Assembly: GCF_015712065.1 (NCBI RefSeq)
Contig: NZ_JACFYZ010000015.1
Coordinates: forward strand, 44,260-108,259
DNA from: Ectopseudomonas chengduensis
Lineage (GTDB): Bacteria; Pseudomonadota; Gammaproteobacteria; Pseudomonadales; Pseudomonadaceae
DNA: 64,000 bases
Reading direction: 5' to 3'
In this document: positions 34,093 through 44,609 of the stretch, in pieces
Layout of the letters: each line of letters opens with the position of its first letter
Numbering within the stretch: the stretch's first letter is position 1
Program-made: the position numbers and the translations under genes
The notes under the pieces: generated by a model
Told to the model about the DNA's origin: nothing
The model's database searches: none
Seen by the model: the letters and a program-made list of their open reading frames with translations, nothing else

Positions 34093-34839
34093 GGGGGCGG
34101 GCTGCAGCGGCAAATAGGCCTGACGCAGCCGCTGGCTGACGCCGTCCTCTTCCAGTTCGCTGATGGCGGCGCGCAGCTGTTCGACCAGTTGCGCATCGCA
34201 ATCCTTCGAGCAGCCCAGATACAGGCCGGTGCTGGCCAGGGTGGGGCTCCTGCGCAGGTTCTGTTCGCGATAGGCCGATCTTTCCCAGATGTACAGCGCC
34301 TCCGGCACCCCGGTGAACCAGGCGTCGATACGTCCAAGGCTGAGCAGATGGGCCGGGTTTTCGCCCAGCTTGAGTTGCACGATCTGCTCGTCGCTGAAAC
34401 CCTGGCGCTGCAGGATGCCCACCTGCGCTGTGCCCATGCCGACACCTATGCGGCGATAACGCTGACGGGCCTGCATGAAGCTGGTGACCGGCTCGTCGAG
34501 GCTGAAGAAGGCGCGCTCCAGCTCCATGATCGAGGCAATCCAGGTATATAGCTCCTCGCGCTCGGGCGTTCGTGACAGGGGAATGATCAGCATGTTTCTG
34601 CCCCTGGACACGTTGACCTGGGCGCGTGGCCAGGGCTCGGCGACGATGTCGGTGAGTTTGCCGATCCTGGCCAGCGCAGCCAGTACCACGTCACCTGCCA
34701 TGCCATGGCCGCCCTCGTAGTGATGCAGCGTCAGGGGTGGCGCGTCTGGCATGTATAGCTTGATGGGCTCGTGGGCGGATGCGGTTCCAGCTAGCATCAA
34801 CGCCAGCAGCAGGCAGAAAAACGTGTTCACGACGAACAT
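34090..34839 (-). CDS. Periplasmic amino-acid-type substrate-binding protein (SBP family 3)
   Basis: A 249-residue exported protein: signal peptide with cleavage after ASA (about residue 22), then LYMPDAPPLTLHHYEGGHGMAGDVVLAALARIG, a family-3 solute-binding start, and LGENPAHLLSLGRIDAWFTGVPEALY. No ABC permease is adjacent, so it may be an orphan sensor-type binding protein, like those paired with diguanylate cyclases; a GGDEF gene lies 68 bases upstream. The stop codon is inside the right end of the MITE-like element. Confidence 0.78.
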   Translation of the reverse strand: MFVVNTFFCLLLALMLAGTASAHEPIKLYMPDAPPLTLHHYEGGHGMAGDVVLAALARIGKLTDIVAEPWPRAQVNVSRGRNMLIIPLSRTPEREELYTWIASIMELERAFFSLDEPVTSFMQARQRYRRIGVGMGTAQVGILQRQGFSDEQIVQLKLGENPAHLLSLGRIDAWFTGVPEALYIWERSAYREQNLRRSPTLASTGLYLGCSKDCDAQLVEQLRAAISELEEDGVSQRLRQAYLPLQPAP

Positions 34840-34907
34840 CCTGTTGTCATTGTCGCTCCAGTATAGGAGGCGTTTGCGGCCCGATGCAGCGACCGATCCT
34901 GAGCCGG

Positions 34908-35861
34908 CTACTCGTGCCGAATGCTGCGATTCCTGCCCTGGGCTTTGGCTGTGTAAAGGGCTTTGTCGGCTGCCGCCAGCAGACGCTCCAGGTAGCGTTC
35001 GCAGGGTTTAAGGCTGGCGATGCCGATGCTTACCGTGACCGGTTCGTTGGCGACCTCAAGCGCCTTGATCTGATCATGCACGCGCTCGGCGATGTCGCTG
35101 GCTTCAGCGAGATCGGCGTTGGGCAGCCATATCGCGAACTCTTCGCCGCCGTAGCGCACCACGCTGTCGCCACTGCGCACGCTGGCCAGAAGACGTTGCG
35201 CCATATCCACCAGAACGCGATCTCCCTCGGCATGGCCGAAGCGATCATTGATCTGTTTGAAGTGGTCGATATCGATCAACAAAAGGCTGCCGCAAGCCAG
35301 GTCGCTGACGCTGCCGAGCCACTGCTCGACGTGCACTGACAGCGCCCTGCGATTGCTCAGCGCAGTCAGTGGGTCGGTATGGCTCAGTTGTGCAAGCTGC
35401 TCGGCTTCACTCTGAATTTCCACCGCATAGTTGGCCAACTGGGCGTAGGCGCTCTGCAGCGCCAGGTTGGCCTTGGCCAGTTGTGCTGCGCTTTCCTGCG
35501 CCTGTTCGCGAGCCTTGAGCAGCTCTGCTTCGAAACGTTGGCGATCCTTGGCGACGAAGAACAGCCAGATGACCTCCGGCGTGCCATCGACTTCGCTGAT
35601 GCGTGCGTTGGCCATGACGGGTATTGCCTGGCCGTTTTCTGATTGCAGTTGCAGGTAAAGCTCACTGAACTCGCCGTTGCGCAGCAACAGGGGCCAGGCG
35701 TGGGTATGCAGGAAGATGCGACTGGCCGGCGGAAAGAACTGATCCATGCCTTCGGCCGCGCCCGCACCTGCCAGGCGCTTGAAATCGCAATTGGAGTGCT
35801 TGATTCGGCCGTTGCAGTCAGTGACCAGTACCGGGCCGGGTAGGCGATCAGGATAGAACAC
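34908..35861 (-). CDS. PAS-GGDEF diguanylate cyclase
   Basis: A 317-residue cytoplasmic protein: PAS-like sensor (about 5-105, LPGPVLVTDCNGRIKHSNCDFKRL), a coiled coil (about 106-158, with AELLKAREQAQESAAQLAKA), and GGDEF (about 160-315). The active-site motif is intact (GGEEF, 238-242) and so is the inhibitory I-site (RSGD, 229-232, five residues upstream). It should make cyclic di-GMP under product feedback. The start overlaps the upstream RsbQ-like hydrolase gene by 14 bases, so the two are translationally coupled. Confidence 0.87.
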   Translation of the reverse strand: MFYPDRLPGPVLVTDCNGRIKHSNCDFKRLAGAGAAEGMDQFFPPASRIFLHTHAWPLLLRNGEFSELYLQLQSENGQAIPVMANARISEVDGTPEVIWLFFVAKDRQRFEAELLKAREQAQESAAQLAKANLALQSAYAQLANYAVEIQSEAEQLAQLSHTDPLTALSNRRALSVHVEQWLGSVSDLACGSLLLIDIDHFKQINDRFGHAEGDRVLVDMAQRLLASVRSGDSVVRYGGEEFAIWLPNADLAEASDIAERVHDQIKALEVANEPVTVSIGIASLKPCERYLERLLAAADKALYTAKAQGRNRSIRHE

Positions 35862-36675
35862 GTGTGCGTGCTCCCTGCAGGTAGCGATGCATGGCGGCGC
35901 TCACCAGTTCAGGATGGCTCATGTGCGCGCAATGACCGCTGACGTCCAGCGTTTCCAGGGTGCTGCCCGTGAGTGCGGTATGCAGATAGTCGGCAACTGA
36001 TGTGGGAACCAGTGCATCACGCTGGTGGTGCAGGATCAGGCTGGGCGACGGACACGACTGTAGCGCCGGGCGGATATCGGAGAAGAAGGTGGCTTGAGCG
36101 AAGGCATGGGCCATGATTGGGTCGGTCGAGCAGAAGCTGTCGGAGAGCTGCCGGGTGACTGCGGGAGTCTCGTCGGCCGATACCAGTGGTGCGAACTGCT
36201 GGGCCCAGCCCAGATAGTTATGGGCCATCAGCTCCAGCAGCCCCTCCAGGTCACTGCGTTCGAACCCGCCGCGATAATCGGGCGGATCGTTGAGAAAACA
36301 GGGGGAGGGGCCGAGAAGAATCAGCCGGGAGAACAGTTCGGGCCGCCTGATGGCAGCAAGAATGCCGACGCTGCAACTGATCGAGTGGCCAACGAAGGTC
36401 AGATCACCCGAGAGTTCGAGCACATCGCATACTTCCAGAAGGTCTTCCACGTAACCCTCCAGCTGGGCATAGCGGGCAGGGTGGAAGGCGCTGGCATCGG
36501 AGCGGCCGCTGCCGACATAGTCAAACAGCACCTGGTGCCAGTGCTGGCTGAAGGCCGGCGTGACCTTGCTCCACATCTCCTGATTGCAACCGAAGCCGTG
36601 GCCGTAGATGAACGTTGGGGCATCTGCCGTTTCCGCTTTCAAGCGTTGAACGTTGTTGCGCTGGATGATGTTCAT
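35848..36675 (-). CDS. RsbQ/KAI2-like alpha/beta hydrolase
   Basis: A 275-residue alpha/beta hydrolase with nucleophile Ser98 in VGHSIS, Asp220 (HQRDALVP) and His248 (SGHCAHMSHPE). The blocks FIYGHGFGCNQEMW, AAIRRPELFSRLILLGPSPCFLNDPPDYRGGF and FCSTDPIMAHAFAQATFFSDI match Bacillus RsbQ closely; plant KAI2 and D14 receptors share this fold. RsbQ supplies a signal to a PAS-domain phosphatase; here the adjacent partner is PAS-GGDEF. ATG 36675 has AGGTGG upstream. No signal peptide. Confidence 0.88.
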   Translation of the reverse strand: MNIIQRNNVQRLKAETADAPTFIYGHGFGCNQEMWSKVTPAFSQHWHQVLFDYVGSGRSDASAFHPARYAQLEGYVEDLLEVCDVLELSGDLTFVGHSISCSVGILAAIRRPELFSRLILLGPSPCFLNDPPDYRGGFERSDLEGLLELMAHNYLGWAQQFAPLVSADETPAVTRQLSDSFCSTDPIMAHAFAQATFFSDIRPALQSCPSPSLILHHQRDALVPTSVADYLHTALTGSTLETLDVSGHCAHMSHPELVSAAMHRYLQGARTRVLS

Positions 36676-36781
36676 GTCGCCACCTTGCCATTTGCCGAGT
36701 TGGTCTTGGCCAGGACTCAGCTGCTGTGAAGACGAAAAAATGGCGCCAGTATAGTGATTTTTTCTGACTGGTGGCTTATGG

Positions 36782-38743
<1,962 letters not shown>

Positions 38744-38896
38744 GGTCAGTCCTCGTCGTTCTTGTCCCTGGGCTTCAGCTTAGTGCGTTCGGGGCATTTG
38801 ACCTTTAACTCAGACGACCTTTGCTGCTATCGCACCGACTTTCTCATCGGTTCCGAAACTCTGGATAAAACGACGGGGCGATACGCTGCAGCCCCT

Positions 38897-38946
38897 TGTA
38901 GGAGCGGCTTTAGCCGCGAAAATCGCGGATGAATCCGCTCCTGCAG
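38897..38946. repeat. REP-type palindromic repeat
   Basis: Inverted repeat TGTAGGAGCGG / CCGCTCCTGCA around TTTAGCCGCGAAAATCGCGG, the Pseudomonas REP family. It lies between liuE and the acetoacetyl-CoA synthetase gene and could stabilise the transcript end or attenuate it. Confidence 0.8.
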
Positions 38947-38964
38947 TGCAGAAGGCGATGACAT

Positions 38965-39864
38965 CTATTGGCTCAGGCGAGCACGCGCGACCCGCGAGCC
39001 GTTGGCCTTGCCCAGCACGTTGCAGATGCGTTGTCCTGCAGCGATCAGTTTGTCGATCTCCACGCCGGTTTCGATGCCCAGGCCCTGCAGCAGGTAGAGC
39101 ACGTCTTCGCTGGCCACGTTGCCGGTGGCGCCCTTGGCGTAGGGACAGCCGCCCAGGCCGGCCACCGAGCTGTCGAACACATTGATGCCTTCGAGCAGGC
39201 TGGCGTAGATGTTGGCCAGGGCCTGGCCATAGGTGTCGTGGAAATGCCCGGCGAGCCTGCCGCGCGGGATGTCGCGGCCGACCACCTCAAGCATTGAGCG
39301 CGTCTTGCCAGCGGTGCCGGTGCCGATGGTATCGCCCAGCGACACCTCGTAGCAGCCCATGGCATACAGCTCGCGGGCGACGCTGGCGACCTGCTCGGGC
39401 GCGATTTCGCCATCGTAGGGGCAGCCCAGTACACAGGACACGTAGCCGCGTACGCGTACGTCCGCCGCCTTCGCCGCCTCCATCAGCGGTACGAAGCGCT
39501 GCAGGCTGTCGGCGATGGAGCAGTTGATGTTCTTCTGCGAGAAGGCCTCGCTGGCGGCGGTGAACACCGCCACTTCCTCGACCTTTGCCTCCAGCGCGGC
39601 TTCGAGGCCTTTCAGATTGGGTGTCAGGGCTGCGTAGGTGACGCCTGGCTGGCGCTGAATGCCGGCGAACACCTCGGCAGAGCCCGCCATCTGCGGCACC
39701 CATTTGGGCGAGACGAAGCTACCTACCTCGATATAGCTCAGACCGGCTGCTGTCAGATCGTCCACCAGGCGCACCTTGTCGGCGACGCTGATCGGTTGCT
39801 TCTCGTTCTGCAGGCCATCGCGCGGGCCGACTTCGACCAGGCGTACGGATGTGGGCAGGTTCAT
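38965..39864 (-). CDS. liuE: Hydroxymethylglutaryl-CoA lyase
   Basis: A 299-residue TIM-barrel lyase with VGPRDGLQNEKQPI at the N-terminus (catalytic Arg/Asp), the metal-binding HFHDTYGQALAN, and GLGGCPYAKGATGNVASED with the catalytic Cys. It splits HMG-CoA to acetoacetate and acetyl-CoA, the final step of leucine catabolism. It follows liuD after a 186-base repeat-rich gap. Confidence 0.93.
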   Translation of the reverse strand: MNLPTSVRLVEVGPRDGLQNEKQPISVADKVRLVDDLTAAGLSYIEVGSFVSPKWVPQMAGSAEVFAGIQRQPGVTYAALTPNLKGLEAALEAKVEEVAVFTAASEAFSQKNINCSIADSLQRFVPLMEAAKAADVRVRGYVSCVLGCPYDGEIAPEQVASVARELYAMGCYEVSLGDTIGTGTAGKTRSMLEVVGRDIPRGRLAGHFHDTYGQALANIYASLLEGINVFDSSVAGLGGCPYAKGATGNVASEDVLYLLQGLGIETGVEIDKLIAAGQRICNVLGKANGSRVARARLSQ

Positions 39865-39883
39865 CGGATGTCCTCGTTTTCAT

Positions 39884-40054
39884 CGTAGGGTGCGCCGTGC
39901 GCACCTTCTGCAAAACGGTGGGCTGAAGCCCACCCTACGCGACTGAAGCGGATCGCCGCCCGGCCCACCCTACGAAGATCTGCTGGTAGGGTGGGCTTCA
40001 GCCCACCTTATCCAAGGCGAATGCGGTGGATCGGTGAAGCGTGATCCACCCTAC
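39884..40054. repeat. Array of GTAGGGTGGGCTTCAGCCCACC-type repeats
   Basis: Several related palindromic units fill the gap between liuD and liuE: GTAGGGTGCGC/GCGCACC (39884-39904), GGTGGGCTGAAGCCCACCC (39917-39935), CCCACCCTACG (39964-39974), GTAGGGTGGGCTTCAGCCCA (39986-40005), and GGTGGATC/GATCCACC (40025-40050). Each is anchored by GTAGGGTG or its complement. It abuts the liuD stop codon. Confidence 0.75.
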
Positions 40055-41985
40055 GGCTCTAGTTCCACCAGCACCGCACCTTCGCTGACCATTTCCCCTT
40101 CACGGCAATACAGCGCCTTGACCGTGCCGGCTTCGGGCGCGCGGATGCTGTGTTCCATTTTCATCGCCTCCAGTACCACCAGGGCTACGCCGGCCTCGAC
40201 CGCCTGGCCGGGTTCGACCAGCACACGGACGATGCTGCCGTTCATGGGCGCGCTCAAGCCACCATGCTGGGCGTGGCTGGCTTCGGCGGCCGCGATGGGG
40301 TCGAAGCTTGTGATCGCGTGCAGTTCACCGCGCCATTGCAGGTAGAGGGTTTCGCCACGGCGAATGGCGCGTAGACGCTGGCGCGTGCCGTCGATCTCCG
40401 CCAGCAGCTCTTCGCCCTGCAAGCACGCCCGGTTGCTCGCGCGTACCTTGCGGCTCTCGCCCTGACTGCTCAGGTGCAGCTCGATTTCCGTCACGCCACC
40501 GGCGCGCCAGCCACTGCGGGTCGCCCAGGGCGAATGCGGGTCGTCGTCGCGCTCTATCGGCGCCTCGCTCTGTACCCAGGCATCGGCTGCCAACTGCCAG
40601 AACGTGTCCGGCAACTCACTGGGAGCAGGTAACAACTGCTGCTGATGACGCGGGATAAAGCCCGTATCCAGCTCGCACGCGGCGAAGGCCGGATGAGCAA
40701 GGATGCGCCGCAGGAATGCCAGGTTGGTCTTTACCCCGCCGACCAGAGTGCCTTCGAGCATGGCGAGCAGGCGCAGGCGCGCCTGCTCGCGGTTTTCGCC
40801 CCAGGCGATCAGCTTGCCCAGCATCGGGTCGTAGAAGGGCGAGACGCTGTCGCCCTCGGCCACGCCGCTGTCGACGCGCCGGCCGTCGCCATTACCCGCC
40901 TCGCGGTACAGCGCCAGGGTGCCGGTGGCGGGGAGAAAATCGTGATCCGGGTCTTCGGCGTACAGGCGCACCTCGATCGCATGGCCATTGAGCGGCACCT
41001 GCTGTTGGGTTAGCGGCAGCGGCTCGCCACGGGCGACGCGAATCTGCCAGGCCACCAGGTCGAGGCCGGTGATGGCTTCGGTGACCGGGTGCTCGACCTG
41101 CAGGCGGGTGTTCATCTCCATGAAGAAGAAGTCGCCACGCTCGTCGAGTAGGAACTCCACGGTGCCGGCGCCGACGTAGCCGATGGCCTGCGCCGCCTTG
41201 ACCGCAGCTTCGCCCATGGCGCGGCGCAGCTCGGGGCTCAGGCCCGGCGCCGGCGCCTCCTCGACCACTTTCTGGTGGCGACGCTGTATGGAGCAGTCGC
41301 GCTCGTTGAGGTACAGGCAATTGCCGTGCTGGTCGGCGAAGACCTGAATCTCCACGTGACGCGGCTTGAGCACGTATTTTTCCACCAGCATGCGCGAGTC
41401 GCCGAAGGCCGACTGCGCTTCGCGCTGCGCGGATTCCAGCGTCTCGGCGAGCTGCGCCTCCGACTCGGCCACCTTCATCCCCTTGCCCCCGCCGCCGGCA
41501 GCGGCCTTGAGCAGTACCGGGTAGCCGATACGTGCGGCGGCCTCGCGGAAGGTACCAAGATCCTGCTTCTCACCGTGGTAGCCCGGCACCAGCGGTACGC
41601 CGGCAGCTTCCATCAGCGATTTGGCCGCCGACTTGCTGCCCATCGCGTCGATGGCCGAGGCGGGCGGGCCGAGGAAGATCAATCCGGCCTGTTCGATGGC
41701 GCGGGCGAAGCCGGCGTTCTCCGAGAGAAAACCGTAGCCCGGGTGGATGGCCTGCGCGCCGCTGGCCTTGGCGGCGGCGATGATCTTGTCGATCAGCAGG
41801 TAGCTTTCGCCAGGCTTGGCGCCGCCGAGATTCACCGCGACGTCGGCTTCGCGCACATGCCGTGCATTGGCATCGATGGCGCTGTGCACTGCGACGGTAC
41901 GAATGCCCATGGCCTTGGCCGTACGCATCACACGGCAGGCGATTTCGCCACGATTGGCGACCAGCAGGGTGTCGATCATGGTCAT
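40051..41985 (-). CDS. liuD: Methylcrotonyl-CoA carboxylase biotin-carboxylase/carrier subunit
   Basis: A 644-residue alpha subunit: biotin carboxylase domain (KAAAGGGGKGMKVAES, about 155-170; EMNTRLQVEHPVTE) and the C-terminal biotinyl domain with EAMKMEHSIRAPE. Its partner is LiuB. The start overlaps the liuC stop by four bases (ATGA). The biotin carrier at the C-terminus closely follows a short BT domain. Confidence 0.93.
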   Translation of the reverse strand: MTMIDTLLVANRGEIACRVMRTAKAMGIRTVAVHSAIDANARHVREADVAVNLGGAKPGESYLLIDKIIAAAKASGAQAIHPGYGFLSENAGFARAIEQAGLIFLGPPASAIDAMGSKSAAKSLMEAAGVPLVPGYHGEKQDLGTFREAAARIGYPVLLKAAAGGGGKGMKVAESEAQLAETLESAQREAQSAFGDSRMLVEKYVLKPRHVEIQVFADQHGNCLYLNERDCSIQRRHQKVVEEAPAPGLSPELRRAMGEAAVKAAQAIGYVGAGTVEFLLDERGDFFFMEMNTRLQVEHPVTEAITGLDLVAWQIRVARGEPLPLTQQQVPLNGHAIEVRLYAEDPDHDFLPATGTLALYREAGNGDGRRVDSGVAEGDSVSPFYDPMLGKLIAWGENREQARLRLLAMLEGTLVGGVKTNLAFLRRILAHPAFAACELDTGFIPRHQQQLLPAPSELPDTFWQLAADAWVQSEAPIERDDDPHSPWATRSGWRAGGVTEIELHLSSQGESRKVRASNRACLQGEELLAEIDGTRQRLRAIRRGETLYLQWRGELHAITSFDPIAAAEASHAQHGGLSAPMNGSIVRVLVEPGQAVEAGVALVVLEAMKMEHSIRAPEAGTVKALYCREGEMVSEGAVLVELEP

Positions 41986-42776
41986 TGCTCCTGCCAGCTA
42001 GGTTGGCGTTTTTCCAGGAACGCACGCAGGCCTTCCTGGCCCTCGGCGCTGACGCGCAGGCGGGCGATGGCGTTCTCGGTGTAGCGGCGCAGGGCTGGGG
42101 TCAGCTCGCCGCTGCCGACTTCGCGCAGCAGATCCTTGCTGGCGCGCATGGCTTGCGGGCTGTTTTGCAGCAGGTTGCCGACCCAGGCTTCGACCTGAGC
42201 GTCCAGCTCATCGGCCGGGAAGCATTCGGCGAGCAGGCCCAGTTCGCGGGCACGCTTGCCGTCGAAACGCTCGGCGGTCAGCGCGTAGCGCTTGGCGGCG
42301 CGCTCGCCAATGGCCTGCACGACGAAGGGGCTGATCACCGCCGGGGCCAGGCCGATGCGCACCTCGGACAGCGAGAACAGTGCGTCTTCGCTGCCGATGG
42401 CCATGTCACAGCAACTGGCCAGACCCACTGCACCACCGAAGGCGGCGCCTTGCACCACGGCCAGGGTCGGGATCTTAAGACCGTGCAGGTTGTACATCAG
42501 CTCGGCCAGTTCACGGGCATCGCTAAGGTTGGCGTTGTAATCCAGGGTCGCCGCGTGCTGCATCCAGGCCAGGTCGGCGCCAGCGGAGAAGTGCTTGCCA
42601 CGGCCGCGCAGCATAAGGAAACGCAGGCTCTTGTCTTCACCGACGGCATCGAGGGCGAGGATCAGCTCGCGGATCATTTCGGCGTTGAAGGCGTTGTTCT
42701 TTTCCGGGCGGTTCAGCCACAGGGTGGCGAAGCCGCGCGGGTCTTTCTCAAGTTGTACGGTGGTGAATTCGGTCAT
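41982..42776 (-). CDS. liuC: Methylglutaconyl-CoA hydratase (enoyl-CoA hydratase family)
   Basis: A 264-residue crotonase: FSAGADLAWMQ and VQGAAFGGAVGLASCCDMAIGSEDALFSLSEVRIGLAP show the oxyanion and catalytic Glu region. It hydrates 3-methylglutaconyl-CoA to HMG-CoA. I use ATG 42776; the frame is open further upstream in front of it but without a ribosome-binding site, and that part includes the REP. Confidence 0.92.
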   Translation of the reverse strand: MTEFTTVQLEKDPRGFATLWLNRPEKNNAFNAEMIRELILALDAVGEDKSLRFLMLRGRGKHFSAGADLAWMQHAATLDYNANLSDARELAELMYNLHGLKIPTLAVVQGAAFGGAVGLASCCDMAIGSEDALFSLSEVRIGLAPAVISPFVVQAIGERAAKRYALTAERFDGKRARELGLLAECFPADELDAQVEAWVGNLLQNSPQAMRASKDLLREVGSGELTPALRRYTENAIARLRVSAEGQEGLRAFLEKRQPSWQEQ

Positions 42777-42800
42777 GTCTGTCGCTCTCAGAACTCTGGT

Positions 42801-42853
42801 GTAGGAGCCGGCTTGCCGGCGATGCTTTTGATCGCCCGCAAGCGGGCTCCTAC
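42801..42853. repeat. REP-type palindromic repeat
   Basis: GTAGGAGCCGGCTTGCCGG at the left, CCCGCAAGCGGGCTCCTAC at the right, forming a palindrome with a 15-base centre. It lies between liuB and liuC. Confidence 0.8.
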
Positions 42854-42862
42854 AGACTGGTG

Positions 42863-44470
42863 TTACATGCGGAACACGCCGAAACGGGTCGGCTCGATCG
42901 GTGCGTTGAGGCTGGCGGACAGGGCCAGGGCCAGCACCTCGCGGGTCTGCGCCGGATCGATCACTCCGTCGTCCCACAGCCGCGCGCTGGAGTAGTAGGC
43001 ATGCGCCTGCTTCTCGTACTGCTCGACGATGGGTTGCTTGAGGCGCTGTTCGTCCTCGTCCGAATAATGCTGACCGGCGCGCTCGGCCTGCTCGCGCTTG
43101 ACCTGCACCAGTACGCCGGCGGCCTGTTGCGCACCCATCACGCCAATTCGTGCGTTGGGCCACATCCACAAAAAACGTGGGTCGTAGGCACGGCCGCACA
43201 TGCCGTAGTTACCGGCGCCGAAGCTGCCGCCGATGATCACGGTGAACTTCGGCACCTGGGCGCAGGCCACGGCGGTGACCAGTTTGGCGCCGTGCTTGGC
43301 GATGCCGCCTTCTTCGTATTTCTTGCCCACCATGAAGCCAGTGATGTTCTGCAGGAACAGCAGCGGAATGCCGCGCTGGCAGGCCAGCTCGACGAAGTGC
43401 GCGCCTTTCTGCGCCGATTCCGCAAACAAGATGCCGTTATTCGCCAGGATCGCCACCGGATAGCCATTGATGCGGGCGAAGCCGCATACCAGGGTGGTGC
43501 CGAACAGCGCCTTGAATTCATCCAGCTGCGAGTCGTCGACGATACGTGCGATTACCTCGCGTACATCGAAGGGCTGCTTGGCGTCGGCCGGGATCACTCC
43601 GTACAGCTCCTCGGAAGCGTAGCGTGGGGCGATGGGGGCGCGGCTGTCGAGTTGGCCGAGCTTGCGCCAGTTCAAATTGCTGATGCTGCGTCGGGCCAGC
43701 GCCAGGGCGTGCTCGTCGTCCTCGGCATAGTGGTCGGCCACACCGCTGGTCTTGCAGTGCACGTCGGCGCCGCCCAGTTCCTCGGCGCTCACCACCTCAC
43801 CGGTGGCAGCCTTCACCAGGGGCGGGCCGGCGAGGAAGATGGTCGCTTGTTCGCGCACCATGATGGTCTCGTCACTCATAGCCGGCACGTAGGCACCACC
43901 GGCAGTGCAGGAACCCATGACCACGGCGATCTGCGGAATGCCCATGGCGCTCATGTTGGCCTGGTTGAAGAAGATCCGCCCGAAGTGCTCACGATCCGGG
44001 AACACCTCGTCCTGGCGCGGCAGGTTGGCGCCGCCGGAGTCCACCAAGTAGATGCAGGGCAGGCGGTTCTCGCGGGCGATGGCCTGGGCACGCAGGTGCT
44101 TCTTCACCGTCAGTGGGTAGTAGGAACCGCCTTTAACCGTGGCGTCGTTGGCCACGATCATGCATTCCACGCCTTCGACGCGGCCGATACCGGCGATCAC
44201 CCCCGCGGCGGGCACGTCTTCGCCGTAGACCTCATGGGCGGCGAGCTGGCCGATCTCGAGGAAGGGGGAGCCGGCATCGAGCAGGCGGTTGATGCGTTCG
44301 CGCGGCAGCAGCTTGCCACGTGCGGTGTGGCGCTGCTGCGCCTTCGCGCCGCCGCCTTCGTGCAGGCGGGCGAGCAGGGCGCGCAGGTCGCTGACCTGCT
44401 CGCGCATGGCCGCGCTGTTGGCGGCGAACTCTGGGGAGCGGATGTTGATCTGGGTATGCAGGATGGCCAT
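42863..44470 (-). CDS. liuB: Methylcrotonyl-CoA carboxylase carboxyltransferase subunit
   Basis: A 535-residue carboxyltransferase beta subunit with two crotonase-fold halves: IYLVDSGGANLPRQDEVFPDREHFG and GSCTAGGAYVPAMSDETIMV in the first, NITGFMVGKKYEEGGIAKHGAKLVTA and GAGNYGMCGRAYDPRFLWMWPNARIGVMG in the second. It carboxylates 3-methylcrotonyl-CoA with biotin from LiuD. Confidence 0.94.
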   Translation of the reverse strand: MAILHTQINIRSPEFAANSAAMREQVSDLRALLARLHEGGGAKAQQRHTARGKLLPRERINRLLDAGSPFLEIGQLAAHEVYGEDVPAAGVIAGIGRVEGVECMIVANDATVKGGSYYPLTVKKHLRAQAIARENRLPCIYLVDSGGANLPRQDEVFPDREHFGRIFFNQANMSAMGIPQIAVVMGSCTAGGAYVPAMSDETIMVREQATIFLAGPPLVKAATGEVVSAEELGGADVHCKTSGVADHYAEDDEHALALARRSISNLNWRKLGQLDSRAPIAPRYASEELYGVIPADAKQPFDVREVIARIVDDSQLDEFKALFGTTLVCGFARINGYPVAILANNGILFAESAQKGAHFVELACQRGIPLLFLQNITGFMVGKKYEEGGIAKHGAKLVTAVACAQVPKFTVIIGGSFGAGNYGMCGRAYDPRFLWMWPNARIGVMGAQQAAGVLVQVKREQAERAGQHYSDEDEQRLKQPIVEQYEKQAHAYYSSARLWDDGVIDPAQTREVLALALSASLNAPIEPTRFGVFRM

Positions 44471-44498
44471 CGGTGGCGCTCCGATTTTGATTTGATCG

Positions 44499-44597
44499 CT
44501 CCCACGCTCTGCGTGGGAGTTTCGCCAGGGACGCTCAGCGTCCCCAGAACGGACGCTGAGCGTCCGGTTTCAGGTTCCCACGCAGAGCGTGGGAACC
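44499..44597. repeat. Three or four palindromes between liuA and liuB
   Basis: CTCCCACGCTCTGCGTGGGAG (44499-44519), GGGACGCTCAGCGTCCC (44528-44544), GGACGCTGAGCGTCC (44551-44565) and GGTTCCCACGCAGAGCGTGGGAACC (44573-44597). The first and last form an outer inverted pair around the two inner ones, so the whole can fold into a large cruciform. Confidence 0.75.
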
Positions 44598-44609
44598 ATC
44601 ACAGATGCC

